DNA of 64,000 nt from Streptomyces sp. TBY4 (GCF_024213195.1 NZ_JANAVF010000006.1:372001-436000); one strand, 5' to 3'. Positions 20,340-29,957 are shown, counted from the stretch's first letter. A program made the numbers and translations. Notes: generated by a model not told the origin, from the letters alone.

Positions 20340-22001
20340 ATGTCCGAGATGAATGCAGACAGCCGTACGAAGCTCAACCGGATGCCGGAATGGCTGGCAC
20401 TGGGCAAGCACCGGGACGAGCTGGGGCAGACGCATCTGCGGGAGCTGTTCGAGACGAATCCGGGCCGGGGCACCGGCTACACCCTGCGGGTCGGAGACCT
20501 GCACATCGACTACTCCAAGCACCTCGTGACCGACGAGACGCTGGCACTGCTGCGCGAACTGGCCGCCGCGACCGGGGTGTCGGAGCTGCGCGATGCCATG
20601 TTCCGCGGCGAGAAGATCAACACGACCGAGGACCGGGCGGTCCTGCACACCGCGCTCCGCGCCCCGAGGGACGCGGTCGTCGAGGTGGACGGCGAGAACG
20701 TCGTACCCGGCGTCCACGCGGTGCTCGACAAGATGGCGGCCTTCGCCGACCAGGTCCGGTCGGGGAAGTGGACCGGCTTCACCGGCAAGCCCATCACCAA
20801 CGTCGTCAACATCGGCATCGGCGGCTCCGACCTCGGTCCGGCGATGGCGTACGAGGCGCTGCGCGCCTTCTCCGACCGGGGCCTGACCCTGCGCTTCGTG
20901 TCCAACGTGGACGGCGCCGACCTCCACGAGGCGGTGCGGGACCTGGACCCGGAGCAGACGCTCTTCATCATCGCGTCCAAGACCTTCACGACGATCGAGA
21001 CCATCACCAACGCCACCTCGGCGCGGGAATGGCTGCTCGCGGGTGTCGGCGGGGACCAGGCGGCCGTGGCACGGCACTTCGTGGCGCTCTCCACCAACGA
21101 GGAGAAGGTCGCCGGCTTCGGCATCGACACGGCCAACATGTTCGAGTTCTGGGACTGGGTCGGCGGACGCTACTCCTTCGACTCCGCGATCGGGCTGTCC
21201 CTGATGATCGCGATCGGCCCGGACGCCTTCCGGGAACTGCTCGGCGGATTCCACGCCATGGACGAGCACTTCCGCACGGCGCCCGCCGAGGAGAACGCCC
21301 CGCTGCTGCTGGGCCTGCTGGGCATCTGGTACGGGGCCTTCTTCGACGCCCAGTCGCACGCGGTGCTCCCGTACAGCCACTACCTCTCCCGGTTCACCGC
21401 CTACCTGCAGCAGCTGGACATGGAGTCCAACGGCAAGTCGGTGGACCGCGAGGGCAATCCGGTGGACTGGCAGACCGGTCCGGTGGTGTGGGGCACGCCC
21501 GGCACCAACGGCCAGCACGCCTACTACCAGTTGATCCACCAGGGCACCAAGGTGATCCCGGCGGACTTCATCGGCTTCGCCCGGCCGGTGGACGAACTGT
21601 CGCCCGCGCTGGCGGCCCAGCACGACCTGCTCATGGCGAACTTCTTCGCGCAGACGCAGGCGCTGGCCTTCGGCAAGACGGCGGACGAGGTCCGGGCGGA
21701 GGGCGTCGCCGAACCGCTGGTCCCGCACAAGACGTTCGCGGGCAACCACCCGACGACGACCATCCTGGCGACCGAGCTTACCCCGTCGGTCCTGGGCCAG
21801 CTCATCGCGCTCTACGAGCACAAGGTCTTCGTCCAGGGCGCGGTCTGGAACATCGACTCCTTCGACCAGTGGGGCGTGGAGCTCGGGAAGGTCCTGGCCA
21901 AGCGGATCGAGCCCGCGCTCACCGACGGCACCGAGGTACCGGGCCTGGACCCGTCGACCCGTGCGCTCGTGGCCGCGTACCGCTCGCTGCGGGGCCGCTG
22001 A
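20340..22001 (+). CDS. pgi: Glucose-6-phosphate isomerase
   Basis: Interconverts glucose-6-phosphate and fructose-6-phosphate, the branch point between glycolysis and the pentose phosphate genes that converge on it; 553 aa, the long bacterial/eukaryotic form. The PGI signatures are visible: IGIGGSDLGP for the phosphate site, SKTFTTIET, the GRYSFDSAIGLS active-site loop, and GQHAYYQLIHQGTK with the catalytic His. ATG 20340 is used, with GGAAGAAG about 11 nt upstream; ATG 20349 is an alternative. It ends at a bidirectional terminator shared with pgl. Confidence 0.97.
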   Translation: MSEMNADSRTKLNRMPEWLALGKHRDELGQTHLRELFETNPGRGTGYTLRVGDLHIDYSKHLVTDETLALLRELAAATGVSELRDAMFRGEKINTTEDRAVLHTALRAPRDAVVEVDGENVVPGVHAVLDKMAAFADQVRSGKWTGFTGKPITNVVNIGIGGSDLGPAMAYEALRAFSDRGLTLRFVSNVDGADLHEAVRDLDPEQTLFIIASKTFTTIETITNATSAREWLLAGVGGDQAAVARHFVALSTNEEKVAGFGIDTANMFEFWDWVGGRYSFDSAIGLSLMIAIGPDAFRELLGGFHAMDEHFRTAPAEENAPLLLGLLGIWYGAFFDAQSHAVLPYSHYLSRFTAYLQQLDMESNGKSVDREGNPVDWQTGPVVWGTPGTNGQHAYYQLIHQGTKVIPADFIGFARPVDELSPALAAQHDLLMANFFAQTQALAFGKTADEVRAEGVAEPLVPHKTFAGNHPTTTILATELTPSVLGQLIALYEHKVFVQGAVWNIDSFDQWGVELGKVLAKRIEPALTDGTEVPGLDPSTRALVAAYRSLRGR

Positions 22002-22013
22002 CGGTCAACGGCA

Positions 22014-22049
22014 ACAGGGCCCGCCCTCCGGGAGGAGGGCGGGCCCTGT
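22014..22049. terminator. Bidirectional terminator between pgi and pgl
   Basis: ACAGGGCCCGCCCTCC (22014-22029) pairs perfectly with its complement at 22034-22049 around a GGGA loop. The genes converge on it, so it can stop both transcripts. Confidence 0.88.
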
Positions 22050-22064
22050 CGTGTTCTACGGGGA

Positions 22065-22853
22065 TCAGGCCGAGGCCGGCGGGTACATCGCCGGCGGCAG
22101 CTTCGCGGCCGCCGCGCGGTCGAGGAGCCACAGGGTCCGGGCCCGGCCGTACGCGGCCGCCGCCGGAGCCTGGACCTCGCCCGCACCGCCCAGCGCGATC
22201 GCCACCGCCCCGGCCTTGTCCTCGCCGGCCGCCAGGAGCCAGACCTCGCGGGCCGCCCGGATCGCCGGGAGGGTGAGGGAGATCCGGGTCGGCGGCGGCT
22301 TGGGAGCGCCGTGGACGCCGACGACGGTGCGCTCGCTCTCGCGGGACGCCGGGTGCTCCGGGAACAGCGAGGCCACGTGCGTGTCCGGGCCCACGCCCAG
22401 CATCAGGACGTCGAAGCGGGGGACCGGGCCGTGGTCCTCCGGGCCCGAGGCCTTGAGGAGCTCCGCCGCGTAGGAAGCCGCCGCCGCGTCCACGTCGACC
22501 CCGTACGGGCCGTCGGAGGCGGGCATGGCGTGGACCCGCGCGGGGTCCACCGGGACGGAGTCCAGCAGGGCCTCACGGGCCTGGACGTGGTTGCGCTCGG
22601 GGTCGTCGGCGGGGACGTAGCGCTCGTCGCCCCACCACAGGTCGATCCGCGACCAGTCGATGGCGTCCCGGGCGGGGGCCGCGGCGAGTGCGGCGAGGAG
22701 GCCGTTGCCGTTGCGGCCGCCGGTGAGGACCACCGACGCGGTGCCGCGGGCCGCCTGTGCGTCCACGATCTTCGTGATCAGCCGGGCGGCCGCGGCCTGG
22801 GCCATCAGCTCCTTGTCCCGGTGGACGACGACCTGGGGAGTCGTCATACCCAT
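22065..22853 (-). CDS. pgl: 6-phosphogluconolactonase
   Basis: Hydrolyses 6-phosphogluconolactone, the second step of the oxidative pentose phosphate route; 262 aa. It shows the NagB/Pgl fold features: VVLTGGRNGNGLLAAL for phosphate binding, the DLWWGDERYVPADDPERN loop, and LMLGVGPDTHVASLFP with the conserved catalytic His. It is last in the tkt-tal-zwf-opcA-pgl operon, and its position after zwf-opcA matches the pathway. ATG 22853 is chosen (22847 is an alternative). A stable hairpin lies just upstream, between opcA and this gene. Confidence 0.95.
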   Translation of the reverse strand: MGMTTPQVVVHRDKELMAQAAAARLITKIVDAQAARGTASVVLTGGRNGNGLLAALAAAPARDAIDWSRIDLWWGDERYVPADDPERNHVQAREALLDSVPVDPARVHAMPASDGPYGVDVDAAAASYAAELLKASGPEDHGPVPRFDVLMLGVGPDTHVASLFPEHPASRESERTVVGVHGAPKPPPTRISLTLPAIRAAREVWLLAAGEDKAGAVAIALGGAGEVQAPAAAAYGRARTLWLLDRAAAAKLPPAMYPPASA

Positions 22854-22886
22854 GTGCTGCCGCCTTGTCGGTAGTTCGGGGTGGTG

Positions 22887-22921
22887 CCGCTGCGCGGAGC
22901 GGGGACGGCTCCGCGCAGCGG
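22887..22921 (-). terminator. Intra-operon hairpin between opcA and pgl
   Basis: A 14-bp perfect stem, CCGCTGCGCGGAGC (22887-22900) with its complement at 22908-22921 and a 7-nt loop, begins 4 nt past the opcA stop. There is no T-run, so it may be a partial terminator or an RNA-stability element setting pgl lower than zwf-opcA. Confidence 0.55.
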
Positions 22922-22925
22922 ACCG

Positions 22926-23957
22926 TTACTTCGCTGCGGCCTTCTTGGCCGGCTTGGCCGGAGCGGGCTTCGCCGCCGGGGCCTCCGCCTTGGCGGGAGC
23001 GGGCTTCGCGGGTGCGGGAGCCGGCTCGGCCGGAGGGGTCAGGCGGGCGACGCCGAACTTCAGGGAGGCCTCGTACGTGTTGTCCGGGTCCAGGCGGCGG
23101 AGTTCCTCCGCCAGGAGCTCGGCCGTGTCGCGGCGCTTCAGCGCCACCGCACGGTCGGGCTGCCCCGGCATGCACAGCGTGGCCAGCGCCCCGTCCGCCC
23201 GGTCCAGGACGATCTCCCCGTCCTTGGTCTCCAGGCGCACCGCGGTGAGCCCGGGGCCCGCCGAGGAGGTGCGCTTGACGGGGACCTGGAGCCGGTCCGC
23301 GAGCCACATGGCCAGCAGCTCGCAGCTCGGGTTGTCGTCCTCGCCCTCGACCGTGGCCGAGGTCACCGAGTGGACCTGCTGGTCGAGCGCCGCCGCCAGC
23401 ATGGAGCGCCACGGGGTGATCCGGGTCCAGGACAGGTCCGTGTCCCCGGGTGCGTACGCCACCGCGCGGCTGCCGAGCGCCTCGATCGGGTCCTCGGCGG
23501 AGTAGGTGTCCGTGATCCGGCGCTGGCCGAGCGACCCCAGGGGGTCGCCCGCCAGGTCCTGCGGAGCACCTTCCGGCCACCAGACGACGACGGGCGCGTC
23601 CGGGAGGAGGAGCGGGAGAACCACCGACTGGGCGTGGTCGACCAGTTCGCCGTGCAGGCGCAGGACAACCGTTTCGCCGGTGCCGGAGTCCGTCCCGACG
23701 CGGACTTCCGCGTCGAGACGGGCGTCGCGGCGGCTGCGCGGCGAGCGGCTGACCCGCTTGATGACGACGACGATCCGCGAAGGGTGTTCGCGGGACGCGT
23801 CGTTCGCCGACTTGAGCGCGTCGTACGCGTTCTCCTCGTCGGTCACGATCACCAGCGTGAGCACCATCCCGATGGCAGGCGTGCCGATGTCCCGGCGCGC
23901 CTGCACCAACGAGGCGTTGATCTTGCTGGAGTTGGTCTCCGTGAGATCGATCTTCAT
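22926..23957 (-). CDS. opcA: OpcA, glucose-6-phosphate dehydrogenase assembly protein
   Basis: Allosteric or assembly partner of Zwf in cyanobacteria and actinobacteria, needed for full G6PDH activity and its redox response; 343 aa. The N-terminal MKIDLTETNSSKINASLV and the central LLLPDAPVVVWWPEG are typical of OpcA. The last ~45 residues are a low-complexity Pro-Ala-Lys tail (PAPAKPAPAKAEAPAAK...) absent from many homologs, probably disordered. Its ATG overlaps the zwf stop by 4 nt, indicating translational coupling of the two partners. Confidence 0.94.
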   Translation of the reverse strand: MKIDLTETNSSKINASLVQARRDIGTPAIGMVLTLVIVTDEENAYDALKSANDASREHPSRIVVVIKRVSRSPRSRRDARLDAEVRVGTDSGTGETVVLRLHGELVDHAQSVVLPLLLPDAPVVVWWPEGAPQDLAGDPLGSLGQRRITDTYSAEDPIEALGSRAVAYAPGDTDLSWTRITPWRSMLAAALDQQVHSVTSATVEGEDDNPSCELLAMWLADRLQVPVKRTSSAGPGLTAVRLETKDGEIVLDRADGALATLCMPGQPDRAVALKRRDTAELLAEELRRLDPDNTYEASLKFGVARLTPPAEPAPAPAKPAPAKAEAPAAKPAPAKPAKKAAAK

Positions 23958-25483
23958 GGCCGGCGCCAGCTCCGTCCGTCTCGTGCGAGCATCTCGTCCG
24001 CCTCGACCGGCCCCCAGGTGCCCGACGGGTACTGCGCGGGCTTGCCGTGCGTGTCCCAGTACTTCTCGATCGGGTCGAGGATGTTCCAGGACAGCTCGAC
24101 CTCCTGGTGGCGCGGGAACAGGTTCGCGTCACCCAGCAGGACGTCGAGGATCAGCCGCTCGTAGGCCTCGGGGCTCGACTCCGTGAAGGACTCGCCGTAG
24201 GCGAAGTCCATCGTCACGTCGCGCACCTCCATGGAGGTGCCCGGAACCTTGGAGCCGAAGCGCACCGTCACGCCCTCGTCCGGCTGGACCCGGATGACCA
24301 GGGCGTTCTGCCCCAGCTCCTCGGTCGCGCCCGACTCGAACGGAAGGTACGGGGCCCGCTTGAAGACGACCGCGATCTCGGTCACCCGGCGGCCCAGGCG
24401 CTTGCCGGTCCGCAGGTAGAACGGGACGCCCGCCCAGCGGCGGTTGTTGATCTCCAGGCGGATGGCCGCGTAGGTGTCGGTCTTCGACTTGGGGTCGATG
24501 CCGTCCTCTTCGAGGTACCCGACGACCTTCTCGCCGCCCTGCCACGCCGCCGAGTACTGGCCGCGCACGGTGTGCTTGCCCAGGTCCTCGGGCAGCTCCA
24601 CGGCGGTCAGCACCTTGAGCTTCTCGGCCACCAGCGCCTTGGGGTGGAAGGAGCCGGGCTCCTCCATCGCCGTGAGCGCCAGCAGCTGGAGCAGGTGGTT
24701 CTGGATGACGTCGCGGGCCGCGCCGATGCCGTCGTAGTAGCCGGCCCGGCCGCCGATGCCGATGTCCTCGGCCATGGTGATCTGCACGTGGTCCACGTAG
24801 GAACGGTTCCAGATCGGCTCGAACATCGTGTTGGCGAAGCGGAGCGCCAGGATGTTCTGGACGGTCTCCTTGCCCAGGTAGTGGTCGATCCGGAAGACCT
24901 CGTTGGGCGGGAAGACGTCGTGCACGAGCTGGTTGAGCTCCTGCGCACTGGTCAGGTCGTGCCCGAACGGCTTCTCGATGACCGCGCGCCGCCAGGAGCC
25001 CTCCTTCTGGTCCGCCAGCCCGTGCTTCTTGAGCTGGGCGACGACCTTGGGGAAGAACTTCGGCGGGACGGACAGGTAGAAGGCGAAGTTGCCGCCGGTG
25101 CCCTGCGCCTTGTCCAGCTCCTCGATCGTCGACTTCAGCGTGTCGAACGCCTGGTCGTCGTCGAAGTCGCCCTGGACGAAGCGGCAGCCCTGTACCAGCT
25201 GCTGCCAGACCTCTTCACGGAAAGGGGTGCGCGCGTGCTGCTTGACCGCGTCGTGAACCTCCTGCGCGAAGTCCTCGTCCTGCCACTCGCGTCGGGCGAA
25301 CCCGATCAGGGAGAAGCCCGGCGGGAGCAGGCCGCGGTTGGCGAGGTCGTAGACGGCAGGCATCAGCTTCTTGCGCGACAGGTCACCCGTAACGCCGAAA
25401 ATGACCAGGCCGGACGGCCCCGCGATGCGCGGGAGCCGCCGGTCCTGTGCGTCACGAAGCGGGTTCGCTCCGTTTACAGACAA
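23954..25483 (-). CDS. zwf: Glucose-6-phosphate 1-dehydrogenase
   Basis: Commits glucose-6-phosphate to the oxidative pentose phosphate pathway and is a main NADPH source; 509 aa. The NADP-binding FGVTGDLSRKK motif is near residue 30, and the active-site signature RIDHYLGKE is near 200, with the catalytic His in it. The start is a rare TTG (25483), lying 5 nt after the tal stop with no alternative start before the Rossmann strand. It overlaps opcA by ATGA. The order tkt-tal-zwf-opcA-pgl puts both branches of the pathway under one transcript. Confidence 0.97.
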   Translation of the reverse strand: MSVNGANPLRDAQDRRLPRIAGPSGLVIFGVTGDLSRKKLMPAVYDLANRGLLPPGFSLIGFARREWQDEDFAQEVHDAVKQHARTPFREEVWQQLVQGCRFVQGDFDDDQAFDTLKSTIEELDKAQGTGGNFAFYLSVPPKFFPKVVAQLKKHGLADQKEGSWRRAVIEKPFGHDLTSAQELNQLVHDVFPPNEVFRIDHYLGKETVQNILALRFANTMFEPIWNRSYVDHVQITMAEDIGIGGRAGYYDGIGAARDVIQNHLLQLLALTAMEEPGSFHPKALVAEKLKVLTAVELPEDLGKHTVRGQYSAAWQGGEKVVGYLEEDGIDPKSKTDTYAAIRLEINNRRWAGVPFYLRTGKRLGRRVTEIAVVFKRAPYLPFESGATEELGQNALVIRVQPDEGVTVRFGSKVPGTSMEVRDVTMDFAYGESFTESSPEAYERLILDVLLGDANLFPRHQEVELSWNILDPIEKYWDTHGKPAQYPSGTWGPVEADEMLARDGRSWRRP

Positions 25484-25488
25484 AGTGT

Positions 25489-26607
25489 TCAGGCCTCCGT
25501 GGGGGCGAGGCGCTGGAGCTCCGCCTCGGTCGACTTCAGCAGGTCGTTCCAGGACACCGCGAACTTCTCGACGCCCTCTTCTTCGAGCAGCTGCACCACA
25601 TCGTCGTACGAAATGCCCAGCTTCGCGACCGCGGCGAGCTCGGCGCGCGACTGCTCGTACGTACCGCGGATGGTGTCGCCCTCGACCACGCCGTGGTCGG
25701 CGGTGGCCTCCAGGGTGGCCTCCGGCATGGTGTTGACGGTGCCGGGGGCGACCAGGTCCACCACGTACAGGGTGTCCTTGTACGCCGGGTCCTTGACGCC
25801 GGTCGAGGCCCAGAGCGGACGCTGCTTGTTGGCGTGCGCCTTGTCCAGGGCGGCCCAGCGCTCGGTCGAGAAGACCTCCTCGTAGGCCTCGTAGGCCAGA
25901 CGGGCGTTCGCGAGCGCCGCCTTGCCCTTGAGGGCCTTGGCCTCGTCGGTGCCGAGGGCGTCGAGGCGCTTGTCGATCTCGGAGTCCACGCGGGACACGA
26001 AGAAGGAGGCGACCGAGTGGATCTTGGAGAGGTCCAGGCCCGCGGCCTTCGCCTTCTCCAGACCCGCCAGGTACGCGTCCATGACCTCGCGGTAGCGCTC
26101 CAGCGAGAAGATCAGCGTCACGTTGACGCTGATGCCCTTGCCGATGACCTCGGTGATCGCCGGCAGGCCGGCCTTGGTCGCCGGGATCTTGATGAGCGTG
26201 TTCGGACGGTCCACCAGCCAGGCGAGCTGCTTGGCCTCGGCGATGGTCGCCGCGGTGTTGTGGGCGAGGCGCGGGTCGACCTCGATCGAGACCCGGCCGT
26301 CCTGACCCTCGGTCGAGTCGTAGACCGGGCGCAGGATGTCGGCGGCGTCGCGGACGTCCGCCGTGGTGATCATGCGGATGGCCTCGTCGACGGTGACCTT
26401 GCGGGCGGCCAGGTCGGCGAGCTGCTGCCCGTACCCCTCGCCGCCGCTGATCGCCTTCTGGAAGATCGCCGGGTTGGTGGTGACACCCACCACGTGCTGC
26501 TGGTCGATGAGCTCGGCCAGGTTGCCGGACGTGATCCGCTTGCGGGACAGGTCGTCCAGCCAGATCGCCACGCCCTCGTCGGAAAGGCGCTTCAGTGCGT
26601 CTGTCAT
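25489..26607 (-). CDS. tal: Transaldolase
   Basis: Transfers a dihydroxyacetone unit between sugar phosphates in the non-oxidative pentose phosphate branch; 372 aa, the larger actinobacterial subfamily. The Schiff-base lysine is Lys140 in NTLIKIPATKAG, and the N-terminal VGVTTNPAIF signature and the NVTLIFSLERY strand are present. AGGAG precedes ATG 26607. It lies 35 nt downstream of tkt and 5 nt upstream of zwf in the same operon. Confidence 0.96.
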   Translation of the reverse strand: MTDALKRLSDEGVAIWLDDLSRKRITSGNLAELIDQQHVVGVTTNPAIFQKAISGGEGYGQQLADLAARKVTVDEAIRMITTADVRDAADILRPVYDSTEGQDGRVSIEVDPRLAHNTAATIAEAKQLAWLVDRPNTLIKIPATKAGLPAITEVIGKGISVNVTLIFSLERYREVMDAYLAGLEKAKAAGLDLSKIHSVASFFVSRVDSEIDKRLDALGTDEAKALKGKAALANARLAYEAYEEVFSTERWAALDKAHANKQRPLWASTGVKDPAYKDTLYVVDLVAPGTVNTMPEATLEATADHGVVEGDTIRGTYEQSRAELAAVAKLGISYDDVVQLLEEEGVEKFAVSWNDLLKSTEAELQRLAPTEA

Positions 26608-26642
26608 GGGAATTGCATCTCCTACTGGTCTGGGTGCGGGAG

Positions 26643-28730
26643 TCAGCGCGCGGCGGCGGCGAGCGACTCGCGTGCGGCGGCGGTCACGGCTTCGGCGGTG
26701 AGGCCGAACTCGCGGTACAGCACGGCACCGTCGGCCGAGGCACCGAAGTGCTCCAGCGAGACGATCCGGCCCGCGTCGCCGACGTAGCGGTGCCAGGTCA
26801 GGCCGATGCCGGCCTCGACCGCGACACGCGCCTTGACCGAAGGCGGCAGGACGCTGTCCTTGTACTCCTGGGACTGCTCCTCGAACCACTCGACGGACGG
26901 CATCGAGACGACCCGCGCCGGGACGCCCTCGGCCTGCAGCGCCTCGCGCGCGGCGACGGCGAGCTGGACCTCGGAGCCGGTGCCGATGAGGACGACCTGC
27001 GCGGGGCCGCCTTCCGCCTCGAAGAGCACGTACCCGCCCTTGGCGGCGTCCTCGTTGCGCTCGTAGGTCGGCACGCCCTGGCGGGTCAGCGCCAGACCGT
27101 GCGGGGCGCCCTTGCCGAACACCTTGGTGTGGCGCTTGAGGATCTCGCGCCAGGCGACGGCGGTCTCGTTCGCGTCGGCCGGGCGGACCACGTTGAGGCC
27201 CGGGATGGCGCGCAGCGAGGCGACGTGCTCGACCGGCTGGTGCGTCGGGCCGTCCTCGCCGAGGCCGATGGAGTCGTGCGTCCACACGTAGGTGACCGGC
27301 ACGTGCATCAGGGCGGAGAGGCGCACGGCGTTGCGCATGTAGTCGGAGAACACCAGGAAGGTGCCGCCGTAGATGCGGGTGTGGCCGTGCAGGGCGATGC
27401 CGTTCATGGCCGCGGCCATGGCGTGCTCGCGGATGCCGTAGTGGATGGTGCGGCCGTACGGGTCGGCCTCCGGCAGCGGGTTGCCGATCGGCAGGAACGA
27501 GGAGTTCTTGTCGATGGTGGTGTTGTTGGAGCCGGCGAGGTCGGCCGAGCCGCCCCACAGCTCCGGGATGACCGCGCCGAGCGCTTCGAGGACCTTGCCC
27601 GAGGCGGCGCGGGTGGCGACGCCCTTGCCGGCCTCGAAGACGGGGAGCTTGTCCTCCCAGCCCGCGGGCAGCTCGCCCGCGTTGATGCGGTCGAACTCGG
27701 CGGCGCGCTCCGGGTTGGCGGTGCGCCAGGCGGAGAACTCCTTCTCCCAGGCGGCGCGGGCCTCGCGGCCCCGGTCGCCCAGCGCGCGGGTGTGCGCGAT
27801 GACCGCGTCGGAGACCTCGAAGGTCTGCTCCGGGTCGAAGCCGAGCACGCGCTTGGTGGCGGCCACCTCGTCGTTGCCGAGGGCCGAGCCGTGCGAGGCC
27901 TCGGTGCCCTGGGCGTGCGGGGCCGGCCAGGCGATGATCGAGCGGGCCGCGATGAAGGAGGGGCGCTCCGTCTCGGCCTTGGCGGCCTGCAGGGCGGCGA
28001 ACAGCGCCTTCGGGTCGAGGTCGCCGTTCTCCTGCTGCGCGACGCGCTGGACGTGCCAGCCGTACGCCTCGTAGCGCTTCAGGGTGTCCTCGGAGACGGC
28101 CGTCTCCGTGTCGCCCTCGATGGAGATGTGGTTGTCGTCCCACAGCAGCACGAGGTTGCCGAGCTTCTGGTGGCCGGCCAGCGCGGACGCCTCGTGGGAG
28201 ATGCCCTCCTGGAGGCAGCCGTCGCCCGCGATCGCGTAGACCATGTGGTCGAACGGGGAGGCGCCCGTGGGGGCCTCGGGGTCGAACAGGCCGCGCTCGT
28301 AGCGGGCGGCCATGGCCATGCCCACCGCGTTGGCGATGCCCTGGCCCAGCGGGCCGGTGGTGGTCTCGACACCCGCGGTGTGGCCGTACTCCGGGTGGCC
28401 CGGGGTCTTCGAACCCCAGGTGCGGAAGGCCTTCAGGTCGTCCAGCTCCAGCCCGAAGCCACCGAGGTAGAGCTGGGTGTACAGGGTCAGCGAGGAGTGA
28501 CCCGCGGAGAGCACGAAACGGTCGCGGCCGACCCACTCCGGGTCCGCCGGGTCGTGCCGCATCACCTTCTGGAAGAGGGTGTACGCGGCGGGGGCCAGGC
28601 TCATCGCCGTACCGGGGTGGCCGTTACCGACCTTCTGGACCGCGTCGGCGGCCAGGATCCGGGCGGTGTCGACAGCACGCTGGTCCAGTTCGGTCCAGTC
28701 GAGCTCTGTGGTCGTCGGCTTGGTGCTCAC
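26643..28730 (-). CDS. tkt: Transketolase
   Basis: TPP-dependent ketol transfer between sugar phosphates; 695 aa. The N-terminal VGNGHPGTAMSLAP, the thiamine-binding GDGCLQEGISHEA, and the pyrimidine-domain GEDGPTHQPVEHVA motif are all intact, with catalytic His residues in GHSS and GREHAM-like (GIREHAM) positions. It is the first gene of the pentose phosphate operon. GTG 28730 is used, with GAGAGGAG about 13 nt upstream. Its promoter should lie in the 285-nt gap shared with divergent ctaB. Confidence 0.97.
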   Translation of the reverse strand: MSTKPTTTELDWTELDQRAVDTARILAADAVQKVGNGHPGTAMSLAPAAYTLFQKVMRHDPADPEWVGRDRFVLSAGHSSLTLYTQLYLGGFGLELDDLKAFRTWGSKTPGHPEYGHTAGVETTTGPLGQGIANAVGMAMAARYERGLFDPEAPTGASPFDHMVYAIAGDGCLQEGISHEASALAGHQKLGNLVLLWDDNHISIEGDTETAVSEDTLKRYEAYGWHVQRVAQQENGDLDPKALFAALQAAKAETERPSFIAARSIIAWPAPHAQGTEASHGSALGNDEVAATKRVLGFDPEQTFEVSDAVIAHTRALGDRGREARAAWEKEFSAWRTANPERAAEFDRINAGELPAGWEDKLPVFEAGKGVATRAASGKVLEALGAVIPELWGGSADLAGSNNTTIDKNSSFLPIGNPLPEADPYGRTIHYGIREHAMAAAMNGIALHGHTRIYGGTFLVFSDYMRNAVRLSALMHVPVTYVWTHDSIGLGEDGPTHQPVEHVASLRAIPGLNVVRPADANETAVAWREILKRHTKVFGKGAPHGLALTRQGVPTYERNEDAAKGGYVLFEAEGGPAQVVLIGTGSEVQLAVAAREALQAEGVPARVVSMPSVEWFEEQSQEYKDSVLPPSVKARVAVEAGIGLTWHRYVGDAGRIVSLEHFGASADGAVLYREFGLTAEAVTAAARESLAAAAR

Positions 28731-29015
28731 CGTGGGTCAGGGCTCCTCTCCACATGTCTGGTTCCCGGTGACGAACGGTGCACCGGCGCGATTCCGAGCC
28801 TACCCCCGCCACAGCGTGCAGCTATTCGAGTACCCGCGGTCCGCGCGTGACGTCTCAGCGCCGATCGGACCAACACGGGGCGACGGGGGGTGACCCCCGC
28901 GCGGGGCGAGCCAATGGCTACGTCTAGAGTGGCGTGGTACGCGCAAGCCTTTACGCGACCTTCATGTTTAAAAGGTTCACGTCGGAGCTTGCTGGATTCT
29001 CTGTCAGGGGTGTGC
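28731..29015. other. Divergent tkt/ctaB intergenic region
   Basis: This gap carries promoters for both tkt (minus) and ctaB (plus). Visible elements are TAGAGT at 28925-28930, which is -10-like on the plus strand but has no good -35, and a locally AT-rich stretch around 28960-28985 containing ACCTT-N9-AAGGT with TTTAAA. I see no RNA gene and no credible small ORF here. Confidence 0.4.
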
Positions 29016-29957
29016 GTGACGGCCGTCGAATCCCGTCCAGCGGGGGTGCTCGGGACGAGCCCCGGTCACCGGCCGTTCGGGGCCCGGGCCATGGCTTTCG
29101 TGGCACTGACCAAGCCGCGGATCATCGAGCTTCTGCTCATCACGACCGTGCCGGTGATGTTCCTCGCCGAGCAGGGCGTGCCCTCGCTGTGGCTGGTCCT
29201 CGCCACCTGCTTCGGCGGTTACCTGTCCGCGGGCGGCGCCAACGCGCTGAACATGTACATCGACCGCGACATCGACGCGTTGATGGACCGGACCTCCGGA
29301 CGCCCGCTGGTGACCGGCATGGTCAGCCCGCGCGAGTGCCTGGTCTTCGGCATCACCCTCGGGATCGGGTCCACCCTGTTCTTCGGGCTGCTGATCAACT
29401 GGCTCTCCGCGGCGCTCGCGCTCGGCGCGCTCCTCTTCTACGTCGTCGTCTACACGATGCTGTTGAAGCGGCGCACCTCGCAGAACATCGTCTGGGGCGG
29501 GATCGCCGGCTGCATGCCGGTGCTCATCGGCTGGTCGGCCGTCAAGAACGAGGTCTCCTGGGCCGCCGTCATCCTCTTCCTCGTCATCTTCTTCTGGACG
29601 CCGCCGCACTACTGGCCGCTGTCGATGAAGGTGAAGGACGACTACGCGCGGGTCGGCGTGCCGATGCTGCCGGTCGTGGCGGGCAACAAGGCCGTGGCCA
29701 AGCAGATCGTCCTCTACAGCTGGGTGATGGTGGCGGTCTCGCTGCTGCTGACCCCGCTGGGGTACACCGGCTGGTTCTACACCTCGGTCGCCCTGGTGGC
29801 CGGCGGCTGGTGGCTCTGGGAGGCGCACGGGCTGAGCGCGCGCGCCAAGGCGGGCGTGACGGGCGCGAAGCTCAAGGAGATGCGCCTGTTCCACTGGTCG
29901 ATCACCTACGTGTCGCTGCTCTTCGTCGCCGTCGCGGTGGACCCGTTCCTCCGCTGA
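29016..29957 (+). CDS. ctaB: Protoheme IX farnesyltransferase (heme O synthase)
   Basis: Membrane UbiA-family prenyltransferase that adds a farnesyl chain to protoheme, giving heme O for conversion to heme A by CtaA; 313 aa. It has about eight to nine hydrophobic helices and the catalytic Asp motifs NMYIDRDIDALMDR and, in the second loop, the YWPLSMKVKDDYARVG segment. TKPRIIELLLIT starts the first helix. GTG 29016 is preferred because CAGGGG sits just upstream; GTG 29010 is an alternative. It is divergent from tkt and near ctaA at 31715-32674. Confidence 0.95.
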   Translation: MTAVESRPAGVLGTSPGHRPFGARAMAFVALTKPRIIELLLITTVPVMFLAEQGVPSLWLVLATCFGGYLSAGGANALNMYIDRDIDALMDRTSGRPLVTGMVSPRECLVFGITLGIGSTLFFGLLINWLSAALALGALLFYVVVYTMLLKRRTSQNIVWGGIAGCMPVLIGWSAVKNEVSWAAVILFLVIFFWTPPHYWPLSMKVKDDYARVGVPMLPVVAGNKAVAKQIVLYSWVMVAVSLLLTPLGYTGWFYTSVALVAGGWWLWEAHGLSARAKAGVTGAKLKEMRLFHWSITYVSLLFVAVAVDPFLR

